A stretch of DNA of 64,000 nt from positions 16,066,305 through 16,130,304 of the forward strand of contig CAXIPT010000002.1 of NCBI GenBank assembly GCA_964030475.1. Direction: 5' to 3'. The translations under genes were made by a program, and so were the position numbers. Below are positions 35,210 through 45,850 of this stretch, one piece after another. This DNA comes from Tethya wilhelma. Taxonomy: Eukaryota; Porifera; Demospongiae; Tethyida; Tethyidae. The notes beneath the pieces are model-generated. The model ran no database searches and had not been told where the DNA came from. It saw nothing but the letters and a program-made list of their open reading frames with translations. Each line of letters starts with the position of its first letter. Positions within the stretch are counted from its first letter, which is position 1.

Positions 35210-38200
35210 TCACAGTTTTGACTTGGGATCTCCTGGCAATTGGAAATAAGCTATTCCTTTCTTCAAAGTAACAGTCATCACAGCACCAGCCTTAGAGGTA
35301 TCGGCAATCAGTTGCAGCATACCTTCAGCTACTTGTTCTGGCCTAAAGAAAAAAATTAAAAATAGCAACCATGACAATTTGTCACTCAAGGAATACTCCA
35401 CTCTAATCTTAGTGTTGAGTGCACATGTCTAGCTGGTAAAGATCGTCACAACCAAACGCTACAACTAGCTCACTCTCTCATTCACTCACTGTAGCATCCC
35501 TATCTTCTGCACCAGCTCCACTGTTTCACCAGCATTACTCTCAAATGCTGCAGGACTTGGAGCAGACATTCCTCTGATCATTGGAGTGTCAGTAAACTCT
35601 GGACAAATACAGTTGACTCGAACTGACTCATTCTCCGCTAGATTTCTCAGACTCCTAGTGAAGCCCACCACTCCAGTCTTTGAGGCAGTATACACTGGGC
35701 CAAATGGCATAGGAACAATCCCTATGAGAGATCAGGACACAATATAAATACAAATACAATAGTATGATCGAATTGCAAGTTGCATGCACAATACGGGGTA
35801 TACCTCTTGAGACTTAATGTGCCCTTGTAACTGGTTACAGTGGTTACAATGTATTTATGTATAGTGATGTGTTTATTATAGTAATTTTAAGATTAGCTTA
35901 TAATATCGAAGTCAGCCAGAATCTGAAATATCTAATTTTCATGTGGGAAATTTCATAAATGGAAATTATAAAGGGTTATGAGAGATTACAGACAGTTACA
36001 ATGGGTTACAATGAGTTATAGAAGATTACCAGAGGTTAAAATGGGTTACAGAAGGTTGCCAGAGGTTACTGGAGGTTACAATGGGTTACCAGAGGTTACC
36101 GAAGGTTACAGAAAATTACAATGGGTTACAGAAGGTTACAGTTGTTACAGAAGTAAATACTATTTCTCAGTATCACTTCTGAAGTTCAGTACATTTGCTA
36201 CACAGAAGATTAATTTGGGTTGCACCCACTCTATAGAAAGTTTGGGTGCACCCGTTAGTAGTTCTAATCATAACAGTTCTAAGCAGATGCTTCTTCAATC
36301 TTGCACGCATACTCTGGCTATCCACAAGGAGACAGTATGTAAAGTAATGACCCTCCCATACCTATAGTACATGTAAGGATGTGCCTTCCAGGGTATGAGC
36401 TAGTGACTCAAGAGGTCGCCAAGTGGGTCAAATGATCAGCTTACCAGCCATTGAAGCAACATTGATGACAGTGCCACCCTTCCCTCCCTTACTAGTTGAC
36501 ATGTAATCCAGAGCAATGTAAGTACCTTCAATCACAGCCACCTATATCATGTGATCATGAGTACAGTATAATATATAGTTATGTGTACAGAAAAGGCACA
36601 ATGAATATTTATCACTTACCAAGTTTATGTCAATTGTTTTCCTCCATTTGAATTCATTGCCAATACCAGCATTGTTACAGACAATGTCAATGTATCCATA
36701 TCTTTCTTTGGTCTGTTCAAAAGCAGATCTCTGTATGGAGTGTTGTAGCAAATAAATCATAGTGGGCCCTTGGACCAAACTGAATTCACTGAATTGGCTT
36801 GATTGGGCAAGATATAGGACAACCTCCGTTCTGTAGCCAATTAGCATTATACATTTAAATCACCCTACACAGGGTGTTTTTTTATTTGTTCACTGGATAC
36901 AGCTACAGTGTGTATGAGGTATGGTTCCCTGTTTGACCAGAGTGCAGAGTTCTAGTGTATATGGTCTGAGTGGAACGAGTGGCTGGTAAACCCATTAGAC
37001 AGGGCCACATTGATAGCGTATTGCCTTCAGCCGAAAATATGGGACTTGTACTTATGGTTGTAACAGAGAGGTGACCTTAGTACTCAGGAAATCATTTAGC
37101 TTAGGTTTTACTGTAATGGTATTTAACTCTCACATCGAATGAAAGCTCAAAGTATTAAAAGTAACCCTGTAATAATGCTAGTCTAGTCCTAGACCTCGCC
37201 TTTTCCGCCCAGCGAAAAATGGGGGTCTAGAAAAACTGGCACACATTTTGTGTTCTCTACTCAAAATCAGGTAAAGCCAATCAGATTGCTTACATGTGAC
37301 TATAATGTCACATGACAGAACGTTGATTGTGGAAGTCGCAAAAAACTGTTACTTGTAAACTGAACAGTCTGCATGATTTTTGCGTGTGAGTATAAAAGTT
37401 TAGAAACCAGTTGAAACTCATACAACGTGCCATTGACATCGCTGAAGCTAGCGCTTTCATCTCTGAATGGAACAGATAAGAATCTATGTTGTTACTAAGG
37501 CATGAGCTACAGAAATTCAGTAGGTAGGGTTAGCGTGACATTTTGACTTAAAGCACTCGATCTATTTGGCGAAGATTACTTACTGGCTACTCTTTTCTCA
37601 AGGTATAATGTTCACTATAAAGTCTCCTGCTTGGACACAAAAACTGTGTTGAAACTTGCTCGCGAAAATGCTGTAAGATCCGTAATAAATTTTTGAGGTC
37701 AGGCTGCACATGAATCATGACGAGGTTACGAATAATTACATTCCAAGTTTTCACTGAAAGTGTGCAAGTTTTTCTAGACCCCCATTTTTCGCTGGGCAGA
37801 AAAGGCGGGGTCTAGGACTAGACTATAATATTGCTACCATCAAATACTGACCAGTTGCTCTTTCTTTGTTACATCTGTAGTAACAAACATAACATCATCA
37901 TCAGTGAACTCTTTCTGGAGACTGGAACAAGCAACTTTTCCAAGCTTTCCATTGATATCAACCATACTCACCTGAAACAATTAGATATTGAACATGAAGA
38001 CTTAGTTCTCCACCACTAGACAATTACTTACCCTACAAACCCAGGCTTAGAGAAACAGCCTTTCAGGCAGAATATTAATATAGCATGCACATAGAGTAGC
38101 ATGACATCTAGCTGACAGATCCTTGAACTATACTATAAAAGTTCAGACACGGTTTTTTGTGGAGGGGGCATCAAATTATAGTCTAAATCTCTCAATGGTC

Positions 38201-38313
38201 ATATTGACTCAAAAGACTCTTACCCTAGCTCCATTCTTTAGCAATAGTCTTGTGGTAGCAAGGCCTATTCCCTGAGCTGCACCAGTTATGAGAGCAACTT
38301 TCTTTGCCAACAT
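35210..38313 (-). CDS. short-chain dehydrogenase/reductase, 15-hydroxyprostaglandin-dehydrogenase-like
   Basis: Six exons: 38313-38224, 37971-37852, 36730-36620, 36541-36445, 35721-35490 and 35342-35210. All phases agree, giving 260 aa. Classical SDR landmarks are present: cofactor loop [12 protein letters not shown] near the N-terminus, MVDINGK with an acidic residue favouring NAD over NADP, NNAG, the catalytic Ser region INVASMAG, and the YTASK catalytic Tyr/Lys pair. The following [15 protein letters not shown] is typical. Length and the NN-G-IG pattern resemble HPGD, which oxidises 15-hydroxy prostaglandins and other hydroxy fatty acids. Substrate assignment is tentative. Introns hold a minisatellite and a MITE, without effect on coding. 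Confidence 0.88.
35972..36152. repeat. minisatellite of GGTTACAG-type units
   Basis: About 17 imperfect units of 10-11 bp of the form GGTTACAnnn (GAAGGTTACAG, ATGGGTTACA, CAGAGGTTACC) within the large SDR intron between 35722 and 36444. Confidence 0.9.
37179..37825. mobile_element. MITE with about 70-bp terminal repeats in an SDR intron
   Basis: Ends TAGTCTAGTCCTAGACC at 37179 and the complement at 37809-37825. The arms extend through CGCCCAGCGAAAAATGGG. No transposase. TA at each outer edge is compatible with TA target duplication. It lies between SDR exons 2 and 3. Confidence 0.88.
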
Positions 38314-38512
38314 CTTGTTGGAGTTTTAATTTACAGGAACATACTCCTCCCGCCTCCAGAATGCCCCACCCACCGGTGCACGCACCATCATCTATAATCT
38401 GCGGCACTATTTTTGTGGAAATAATGTCACTCAGTAAAATTCGAGTAAAACAACTTTACAAAAGTGAATATAATTATAGAAAGTTATGATTAATGCGAAT
38501 TACTAAGTCACA

Positions 38513-40605
38513 ATGGCAAGAAAGCAAAAATCAAGTTTGACATTCTTTAGAATTGAAGTGTATGGTTTATTCTGTATATTGTTGGTGAGTGAAGAGGGAA
38601 AAAAATAATTTTGTAGTATAATACTGATATTTGTTCTTAATACCGTAATTTATCAATCCCTCTAGGTAGGAGCTGTTCACTCACAGTATGATATCAGAGT
38701 ACACACACCCATCAACATTACAAACCCTACTAACACGCTGGCTAATGACAGCTGCTGCATCACCAATGAATCAATGCCATGTCCTACTGGCTGTACTGCA
38801 AGAGTATTTCTGTGTTTACGTCAACCAAACTTCCCTCAGGATCAACGTCAACTGGAATCCTCCTCCACTACTTGCCCTCTTGCTGGTTTAGTTTCAACTC
38901 CTAACCCTATGACACCAAACACAAATACATTGTCTCCCCGGCTCCCCTTGACATCCCTTCCGGTACATCAATCATTCATAATCACAACACTCAGTATTTT
39001 TTTGCAATGTCTGTTGTATAGGGAGAATCTCAACTCTACATCAGAATCTCTCAAATTGTTGAAGGTCTAGGTTCACTTACACTACCAATCATTGATGAAT
39101 TCTTCATAGAAATTGATGACACAGTGGTGGGCACTCCTAGAGACTACACTGGCATACAAGGAGACAGTGGAATAGCCAGTATTTCATTAGCTGTAGAGTT
39201 AACTCTTAATCCAATGTTCACCACTGATGAAGAAAATGAAGTACCTACCACAACTACAGTATCCAGTGAAAGTGATGAAAGCACAACCACGGCTGCTACA
39301 ACAACCACACTCCCAAGCACCACACAACAGACTGGGAGTGGTACCACAGCAGCTGAAACAACATTAGGAGGTGAGAATGATACCACTTCAACTTCTGGTA
39401 CAACTTTAACTTCTGGAGGTTACATGTCATCAGAAGTACCTATGTTAACGACCACTAATGGTATACATATATATACAGTGACATACTTGGCTCCAATAGA
39501 TTTATTTTCCAATATTTTGCTTTATGGACTCTTTATTGTGAATTATACAGATGACATAGATTCAACCACAAGTGGACAGCCTATCTCTGATTCCAGTGGG
39601 AACATTGCTGCTATTGCTGGTGGTGTGGCAGGAGGAGTGGTGATAGGGATCATCTTGACTGCCATCATTGTGGTGATAGTAATAATAGCATGTCGGCCAA
39701 CTTCACCAAGGCAGGGATACGACAAGAAACATGGTAAATGTAATGCATGCATCATGAGTTAGCATTAATAGGGAAACAGAACACTAGTATTTGTATAGCA
39801 CTGATAACTTGACCATCACTATTCTAGATCATGGTCCTCTGGAGAAGAATGGAGACACTCAAACAGCTAGTGGAAGCATACCAGTGTATGCAGTTGTGAA
39901 CAAAAAGAAAAGTAAGATTATTATTATTGTAAGCAACACAACTTGGACTATTTTGATTAAATTTTTACTTGACCAGAGAAAAAGGAGAAGACAGATGAGC
40001 CACCTACTGTTCCTCCTTATGTGGGTGATCTGATCTACTCAAATGTCAATTCTGAGTCTGATTCAAAACATGTAAGCCAAGAAGCAAAGAGAGAGAGCAA
40101 GGTTCCATGTTTGTATTTATTACTGTTCACTGAATGAGACCTCATCAAAGGAGATGTGGGGAATTAAGTTTATATGCATATGTGCAGATATCAAAACACA
40201 AGTGTGAAACAACAGCTTGGATATAATTTCTCAATGTCAAGAATCCCCAAACATGCACTCATATCATGTTACATACACTATACACACAATTATAATATTG
40301 TGTAGTATCATCATTGTAATCTTATTTGGCATGTGTTTCAGTTCTCTGAGGATGCACACCAACAAATGTCTGAAACAAGGTTCACCTCAAATGTGCCAGT
40401 GTCACATCAGTATTCAGAGATCTCTGATGTCACACATCAGTATTCAGAGATAAAAGCTGAGAATCAGTATTCGGAGATACCTGACAATGATAAGAAACCA
40501 AAGGTATTTAATGCCATAAACAAACTATAAAATAACTTGAAGTTATATGGTTGCTAAGGTATAAGAGCAAATAAGATTTACGTGATCACACACACACACA
40601 CACAC

Positions 40606-40696
<91 letters not shown>

Positions 40697-40797
40697 NACA
40701 CACACACACACACACACACATGTATGAACAGGGTACAGGAGCTGACAAGAAATTGGAGGATGTTACCAAAGTCACATATTCAGATGTCCAGTACTAA
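38513..40797 (+). CDS. receptor A: Cys-rich type I membrane protein with ITAM-like YSEI tail
   Basis: Eight exons: 38513-38584, 38666-38962, 39022-39460, 39551-39733, 39828-39911, 39977-40071, 40342-40503 and 40732-40797. All phases match; 465 aa. Signal peptide (VYGLFCILLVGAVHS), then a Cys-rich domain (DSCCI...CPTGCTARVFLCLRQP) shared with the three next genes, and the GESQLYIRISQ / IIDEFFIEIDD strand pair. It lacks the second, DSL-like Cys module of its neighbours. A Thr/Ser-rich stalk precedes one transmembrane helix (GVVIGIILTAIIVVIVIIAC). The tail has LIYSNV, three YSEI copies (first two with six residues between, as in an ITAM) and VTYSDVQY. Likely a tyrosine-phosphorylated surface receptor. 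Intron 39461-39550 is 90 bp and open, so it may be retained. Confidence 0.8.
40587..40720. repeat. (CA)n microsatellite with a gap
   Basis: About 65 CA units in the last intron of receptor A, with 'n' at 40697. True length unknown. Confidence 0.95.
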
Positions 40798-41905
40798 TAA
40801 AGAAAATAAAAATTCATAATGTTGATCATTATATTTTTACCATTTTCACATTATATATACGCTAGTTATTGTAGTTCAGACTCTGAGTGTATCCATAATA
40901 CTACCAGGAGTACTTCTTTTGATACTACTGATATATTGCTGTTAATTCATGTCCTTCATTATTATTTCCCTAAAATGAAGTAGTTTAGAAATTAAAGCAC
41001 ACCATGTTTATGTCTAGTGAATTTGGAATGTTATTTGATGTTAGTACCAGCCTGAACCAAGGTACCATAGAAAACATACACTATTCAATCATGTCATATA
41101 ACTATTACTGTGGATATTGTACGTATACTCAAGCTCAGCAAAACTATCGTAGCAATTACCTGTGTGAAGTTAACATTAAAAACGTTTCTGCAACTCTGAG
41201 TGAAGCAGATTCAAAGCTCAAGAAATTGATGAGGTAACACAGACCCATTTTGGGGGGCATTTTGAGCTAGTAACAATAAATATTATGATTATATTATTAT
41301 TGCATGCTTAAGTAAGAAAAGACTTAGTCTACTAACAATGAATTAAAAGTAATTTATCATAATCGCAACAGTCAACTTCATGAACAATAAATAGTATTTC
41401 TATCAGTTGATCATGAATCATGACCTTCAGGCATGCAAGCCAGCCATGTTGTATTATATATATGGGTCAAAGTGCTGACAGTGTTTGGCATGATGGCTTA
41501 ACTGTAAGCATATACACTACTTGTGTGTGCACATGATGCACATGTGCAAGTTCATCTGTAGAGTTAGTTACACAGTGACAGGTTTGGCATCTGATTAGGT
41601 CCATACATTTGAATTAATAAATAACTATGTAAAGCCATAGTCAGAGCAGCATGATGCAAAGGAGTACTTCACGTGCCTTGAAATCTGTCTGTAACATGTG
41701 TCATGGACACGTACACTACCTAATGGAATGATAATTAACTTTGTAATAATAAGTATGTCATACAATTTGACGTCATCTCTCCAATGTACATGGATGAGCC
41801 TGGCACGGATGTTTGCCAAAACAAAAGTGCATGATTATGACTTCACTTTTCCAGGTAAATTGCTCAGTACCGGAACAAATAATGACTGCTTATCCTCACA
41901 GAGGG
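40798..41905. other. intergenic between receptors A and B
   Basis: Only 3' and 5' flanking sequence; no exon matching the receptor domains is seen. Open stretches near 41004 and 41698 have no Cys-rich or signal-peptide pattern continuing in phase. Confidence 0.45.
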
Positions 41906-43134
41906 ATGGCAGCATTCCTCTGCTTAGCAGCAACAATAATGGTAAATTAAACCATGAGACAGTATATAGGCCTGCATACATTTTGATTCTGACTACTAAT
42001 AATATTATATGCAAATCCTTTTCTATACTTGACATGCACAGCTTTCAGTGCCTGTGGTACAAGGTGACTACAATGTGGGATTTGTGCTATCACACTTCAG
42101 CCATCCATCCAATACCCTTTTCAACAACACTTGCTGTGATCCAACTAATTGCAGTGATTGTGAGGTCACCTTGAGGATCTGCTTCAGGGAGTCTCAGCAC
42201 CCACAATCAGATACCGACTCAGATTGTCCCATATTTCAGCTGAATCGAATCTATGCCACATTCTTTTCCATGTATGGAACAGACCACAGCCCAACTGAAG
42301 GACCCTATCCAGTAAAATACAAATTTAATCAATGAAATAGTTTTATCATCATGTTTTATCCACACATATATAGGGAGAGTTTCAAGTCTATATCAGGGTG
42401 TCTCATTCTAGAGACCCCAATAATGGGAACTTTGACCCCCCATTCAGTGATGCACTCATTGATGATATCTTTGTTGAAGTGTCTCTCCCAGCTGCCTCCT
42501 ACGAGAACAGGGATTTACCTGTAACAGAAATGTATCCAGTAGAAGGAGTGTATGGCAAGGCAAGCCTACAGATTAGGGTGAATGTTCACTGTGCTGAGGG
42601 GTACCATGGAGCAAAGTGCGACAAGACAGGTTCAGATGAAGAGACTGAAGATAGTGACGGGCACACTGGTGATTCGCATCTGGAAATTGCAGATGGTGTG
42701 TATTTAGATATATTATAATAACACTCAGTCTTTAACATGCTTACAATAACATTATTGTAGAGTCAGGTTTCAGATCAGAGGATGAGAGCTCTAGTGTTGT
42801 AGCAATTGCTGTTGGATCTGTAATTGGAGCATTTGTGGTTGTTGCTCTATTGGTGATTGGTATTGTTGTTGCAGTGGCTCTCAAAAGATCAAAGCGCACA
42901 ATCTGGAAATCAAAATGTATGACCTATATAATAGCTAATAATAATTATTATTATTGTTGAAACTACCCATGATCTCTGATTCTTTACTTGCATGGTTCTA
43001 ATCACACATCATGACTATTGGTTACTAATTCAGATACAAAGTGGTTCCCAGCAAGTGAAAAGTCTGAGACTAACGTGTACACCACTGCTGATACTGATAT
43101 CATTGAGAATCCTACCTACAGCAGCAGTTCATGA
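41906..43134 (+). CDS. receptor B: Notch-ligand-like Cys-rich membrane protein, short NPTY tail
   Basis: Five exons: 41906-41941, 42042-42311, 42374-42695, 42761-42916 and 43034-43134. Phases agree; 294 aa. Signal peptide MAAFLCLAATIMLSVPVVQG. First module: NNTCCDPTNCSDCEVTLRIC then FRE...SDTDSDC, a Cys spacing like the N-terminal MNNL region of Delta/Jagged. Then GEFQVYIRVSH, DPPFSDALIDDIFVEV and a second module ending LQIRVNVHCAEGYHGAKCD, like the start of a DSL domain. No EGF repeats. Transmembrane helix AFVVVALLVIGIVVAVAL, then a short tail with NVYTTAD and IIENPTYSSSS. NPTY fits the NPxY motif for PTB-domain adaptors. Family likeness is inference from Cys pattern. Confidence 0.78.
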
Positions 43135-43533
43135 AGCCTGCTGCATTGGAGCATGGAACAAGAACTTTAAATTTAATTTCATACAAATAACTTAATTTTA
43201 GCATCTTGATAACTTGAACATAACGTATTGGACACTGTTACTATATAGTTAACTTGATGAGCAGAGATTTAAATAATAATACTATAGTGTAAACAATTTC
43301 AGATTGTATTACATATTCATGGGATTTAGCTATAAGGTTTCTGTTTACAAACTATCAGAATCATGACTTTATTATTGCATAACAAAATATGAATCTACAT
43401 TGAATTACATGGTGATTTTGGAATTCACAGTACTTACGTCCATACACAGTCATAATGACCTATACTGACCATAGGGATTCAGTTATAGGCTACTAGCCGA
43501 CAGAAGTAAGAAGAATACTCAAATGCCGTTAAC

Positions 43534-45010
43534 ATGGATAACAAAGAATCGAATCGAAAATATTTATATTATCTTTTGTATATCTGTATTTTTTACATGG
43601 TTAAGGTGAGTCAAATGGATCAAGAAGAGGCATGATTTCAGTGTGGGACTGACAGAGCATTATATATACCTTAAATATTAATGATAATGATTACCTTTGG
43701 TTCATGTATACACACCATGTCACACATACTTATTACAACAGGTGAAGGCAGATTTTCACCTAGGATTTGTTACTAGACAATTTAGCAACCCAGGCAACCT
43801 GCTCTACAATGGAACATGCTGTCAATCAGACTGCAGTGAATGTTTTGTTACTCTAAGACTTTGTTTCAGAGAAGCTGGAACCCCTCATTCAGACACGACA
43901 TCACCCTGCTCCATACTTCAGTTTGATCGCAGCACCCTATCATCATTTCCTGTCTTTGGGACTGATGGCAACGCAACAGAGAAAAACTATACTGTACGTT
44001 AATGCTATTATGATAATTATAATGTTAACATCAACACATTATGAATTTATGCATGCTCATGCATGTAGGGATCGTTTCAAGTGTACATACGTGTGTCGCA
44101 TCATGCCGACCGGAATGTGGATCCCAGTTTCAATCCACCATTTCTTGATCCTCTCATTGATAACATATTCGTTGAGGTCACTGATCTCGTTGCTGGACCC
44201 TTTGAACAGATAAATTCACCAGTTTTTACATCATATGAAGTAACAGGAGAATTTAGTAGAGCATCTCTTCAGTTTAGGGTGTCAGCCCACTGTGCTGAAG
44301 GATTCAATGGTTCAGACTGCAGTACACTGTGCCGGGAGATAAATGGATCATTAATGTGTGAGCAAGGTAAGAATAAGTACTAATCTTATACAGCGAGTAC
44401 CATCCGTTTTTTTTCTTAAAACTTTCAGTTACTTTTGATACTCCAACACAAGTGCCAGTGACCACTAATCCACAGACAACAACACAATTCATTGAGGAAA
44501 CAACATTACCAACAACAAATGAACAAACAACGACATCACCAACAACAAATGAACAAACAATGACATCACCAACAACAAATGAACAAACAACGTCACCAAC
44601 AACTGTTCAATCAGACGATCAAACAACCATAATAGGTTTCACCACTGAACAGATGACCACGTCAACAGAGCTACCTGAAGAAAGCAACAGAGCCCTGCCT
44701 ATTGCAGTGGGTGTTTCAGTTGGTGGTGGGACCATTATCCTCTTCCTTTTCATTGGAGTCATCATTTCAATGGTGTTCTTCATTGTAAAGGTGTGGATGA
44801 GGGACTCTTACAATAAAAAGAAAGGTATATAGATATAAGCAACCTAGAACTCCATTAAGGAGATAACAATACTGTAATGCCACGTGCATGCTAATTTAAC
44901 AAACATACAACTATGAAATTTACATAGCTATTAGTGACACTGAACTGGAGTCACAACAGCCATTAACTTCTGAGCTAGCTATCAGCACCAGTCACAAAGG
45001 AGCATCATGA
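43534..45010 (+). CDS. receptor C: Notch-ligand-like membrane protein, Thr-rich stalk, tyrosine-poor tail
   Basis: Five exons: 43534-43605, 43742-43993, 44069-44366, 44429-44824 and 44928-45010, giving 366 aa. A signal-peptide-like start (YLYYLLYICIFYMV) is followed by the shared module GTCCQSDCSECFVTLRLC, then GSFQVYIRVSH and PLIDNIFVEV. The DSL-like module AHCAEGFNGSDCSTLC runs on to MCEQ. A stalk has the repeat TTNEQTTTSPTTNEQ (about three units), probably O-glycosylated. Transmembrane helix TIILFLFIGVIISMVFFIV. The tail (SDTELESQQPLTSEL) lacks signalling tyrosines except one beside the membrane; it has an acidic ExxxPL element resembling a sorting signal. The first exon could end at 43599 instead; the last exon is chosen by phase. 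Confidence 0.76.
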
Positions 45011-45850
45011 TTAGTACTCAATAAATGCAATTACAGGTATGGTAACTGAAACTGACATCCAAATTAGTGTATAATTATGTTGTCTATCTTTAATAATAAT
45101 AGTACACTTTCATGTGTATAGAGGGCTCAAAGGTCACCTACACAGCTGTAAGATAATAATGACTGACTAAAATTAATGTTAATAATTATTACAACAATGT
45201 TTTGTATAATTATAGTTAATATGTACGTACATAAGTACATTATATTATAATGTAAATACTTGCAAGGCAATATTACATAAACATCGTTATAATTAATGTG
45301 GAAGAAGGATGTTTGCTAGCTATAGCCACGATAGTCCGGCTGGCCAGACAGACTAATAGCCATGAATGGGTGGAGCTTACATGTACAGGAGGAACTCTAC
45401 ACTGGTGATGTTGGAATGAATCATTGGAACCACAACAATAGCATGTAAAGTCATGAAGCCTTGTAAGCATGCATTGTGTTGTTATGCACTAGCTGCCATA
45501 AAGTGCTTTGAACATTCAATTGGTTTCAGTTTGAGAGTAGTAAAGATCTTGAGACTTGAGTAGCAAATAGCTGCTCTGCACCCAGATAGACTCACTGAGG
45601 GCTCAATCATATGACTGTCAATACTAAGTTGGCTCAAGACAAGTATAAACTTAAAGGTATACTAGCTGTCTATGTAGTAGCTTCTTACCGTATTAATAAT
45701 TGTAAGTGTGATGAACATAGGGAGGCATGCATATAGTCGATTATCATTATATACAAGAGAGAATGGTTACAATCACTTAATAGCTACCTTCTTCATGTTG
45801 GCAGAGGACCAGGGGACATGTGTACATTTTAATGAGGGATTGATATAACT

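Noticed and set aside
40578..40797. Long open frames over the (CA)n tract.
   Set aside because: Microsatellite; only 40732-40797 is coding, as the last exon of receptor A.
41698..42174. 158-codon open frame as the coding frame for the start of receptor B.
   Set aside because: It runs in a different phase from the Cys-rich exon. The signal peptide at 41906 spliced to 42042 matches the paralogues.
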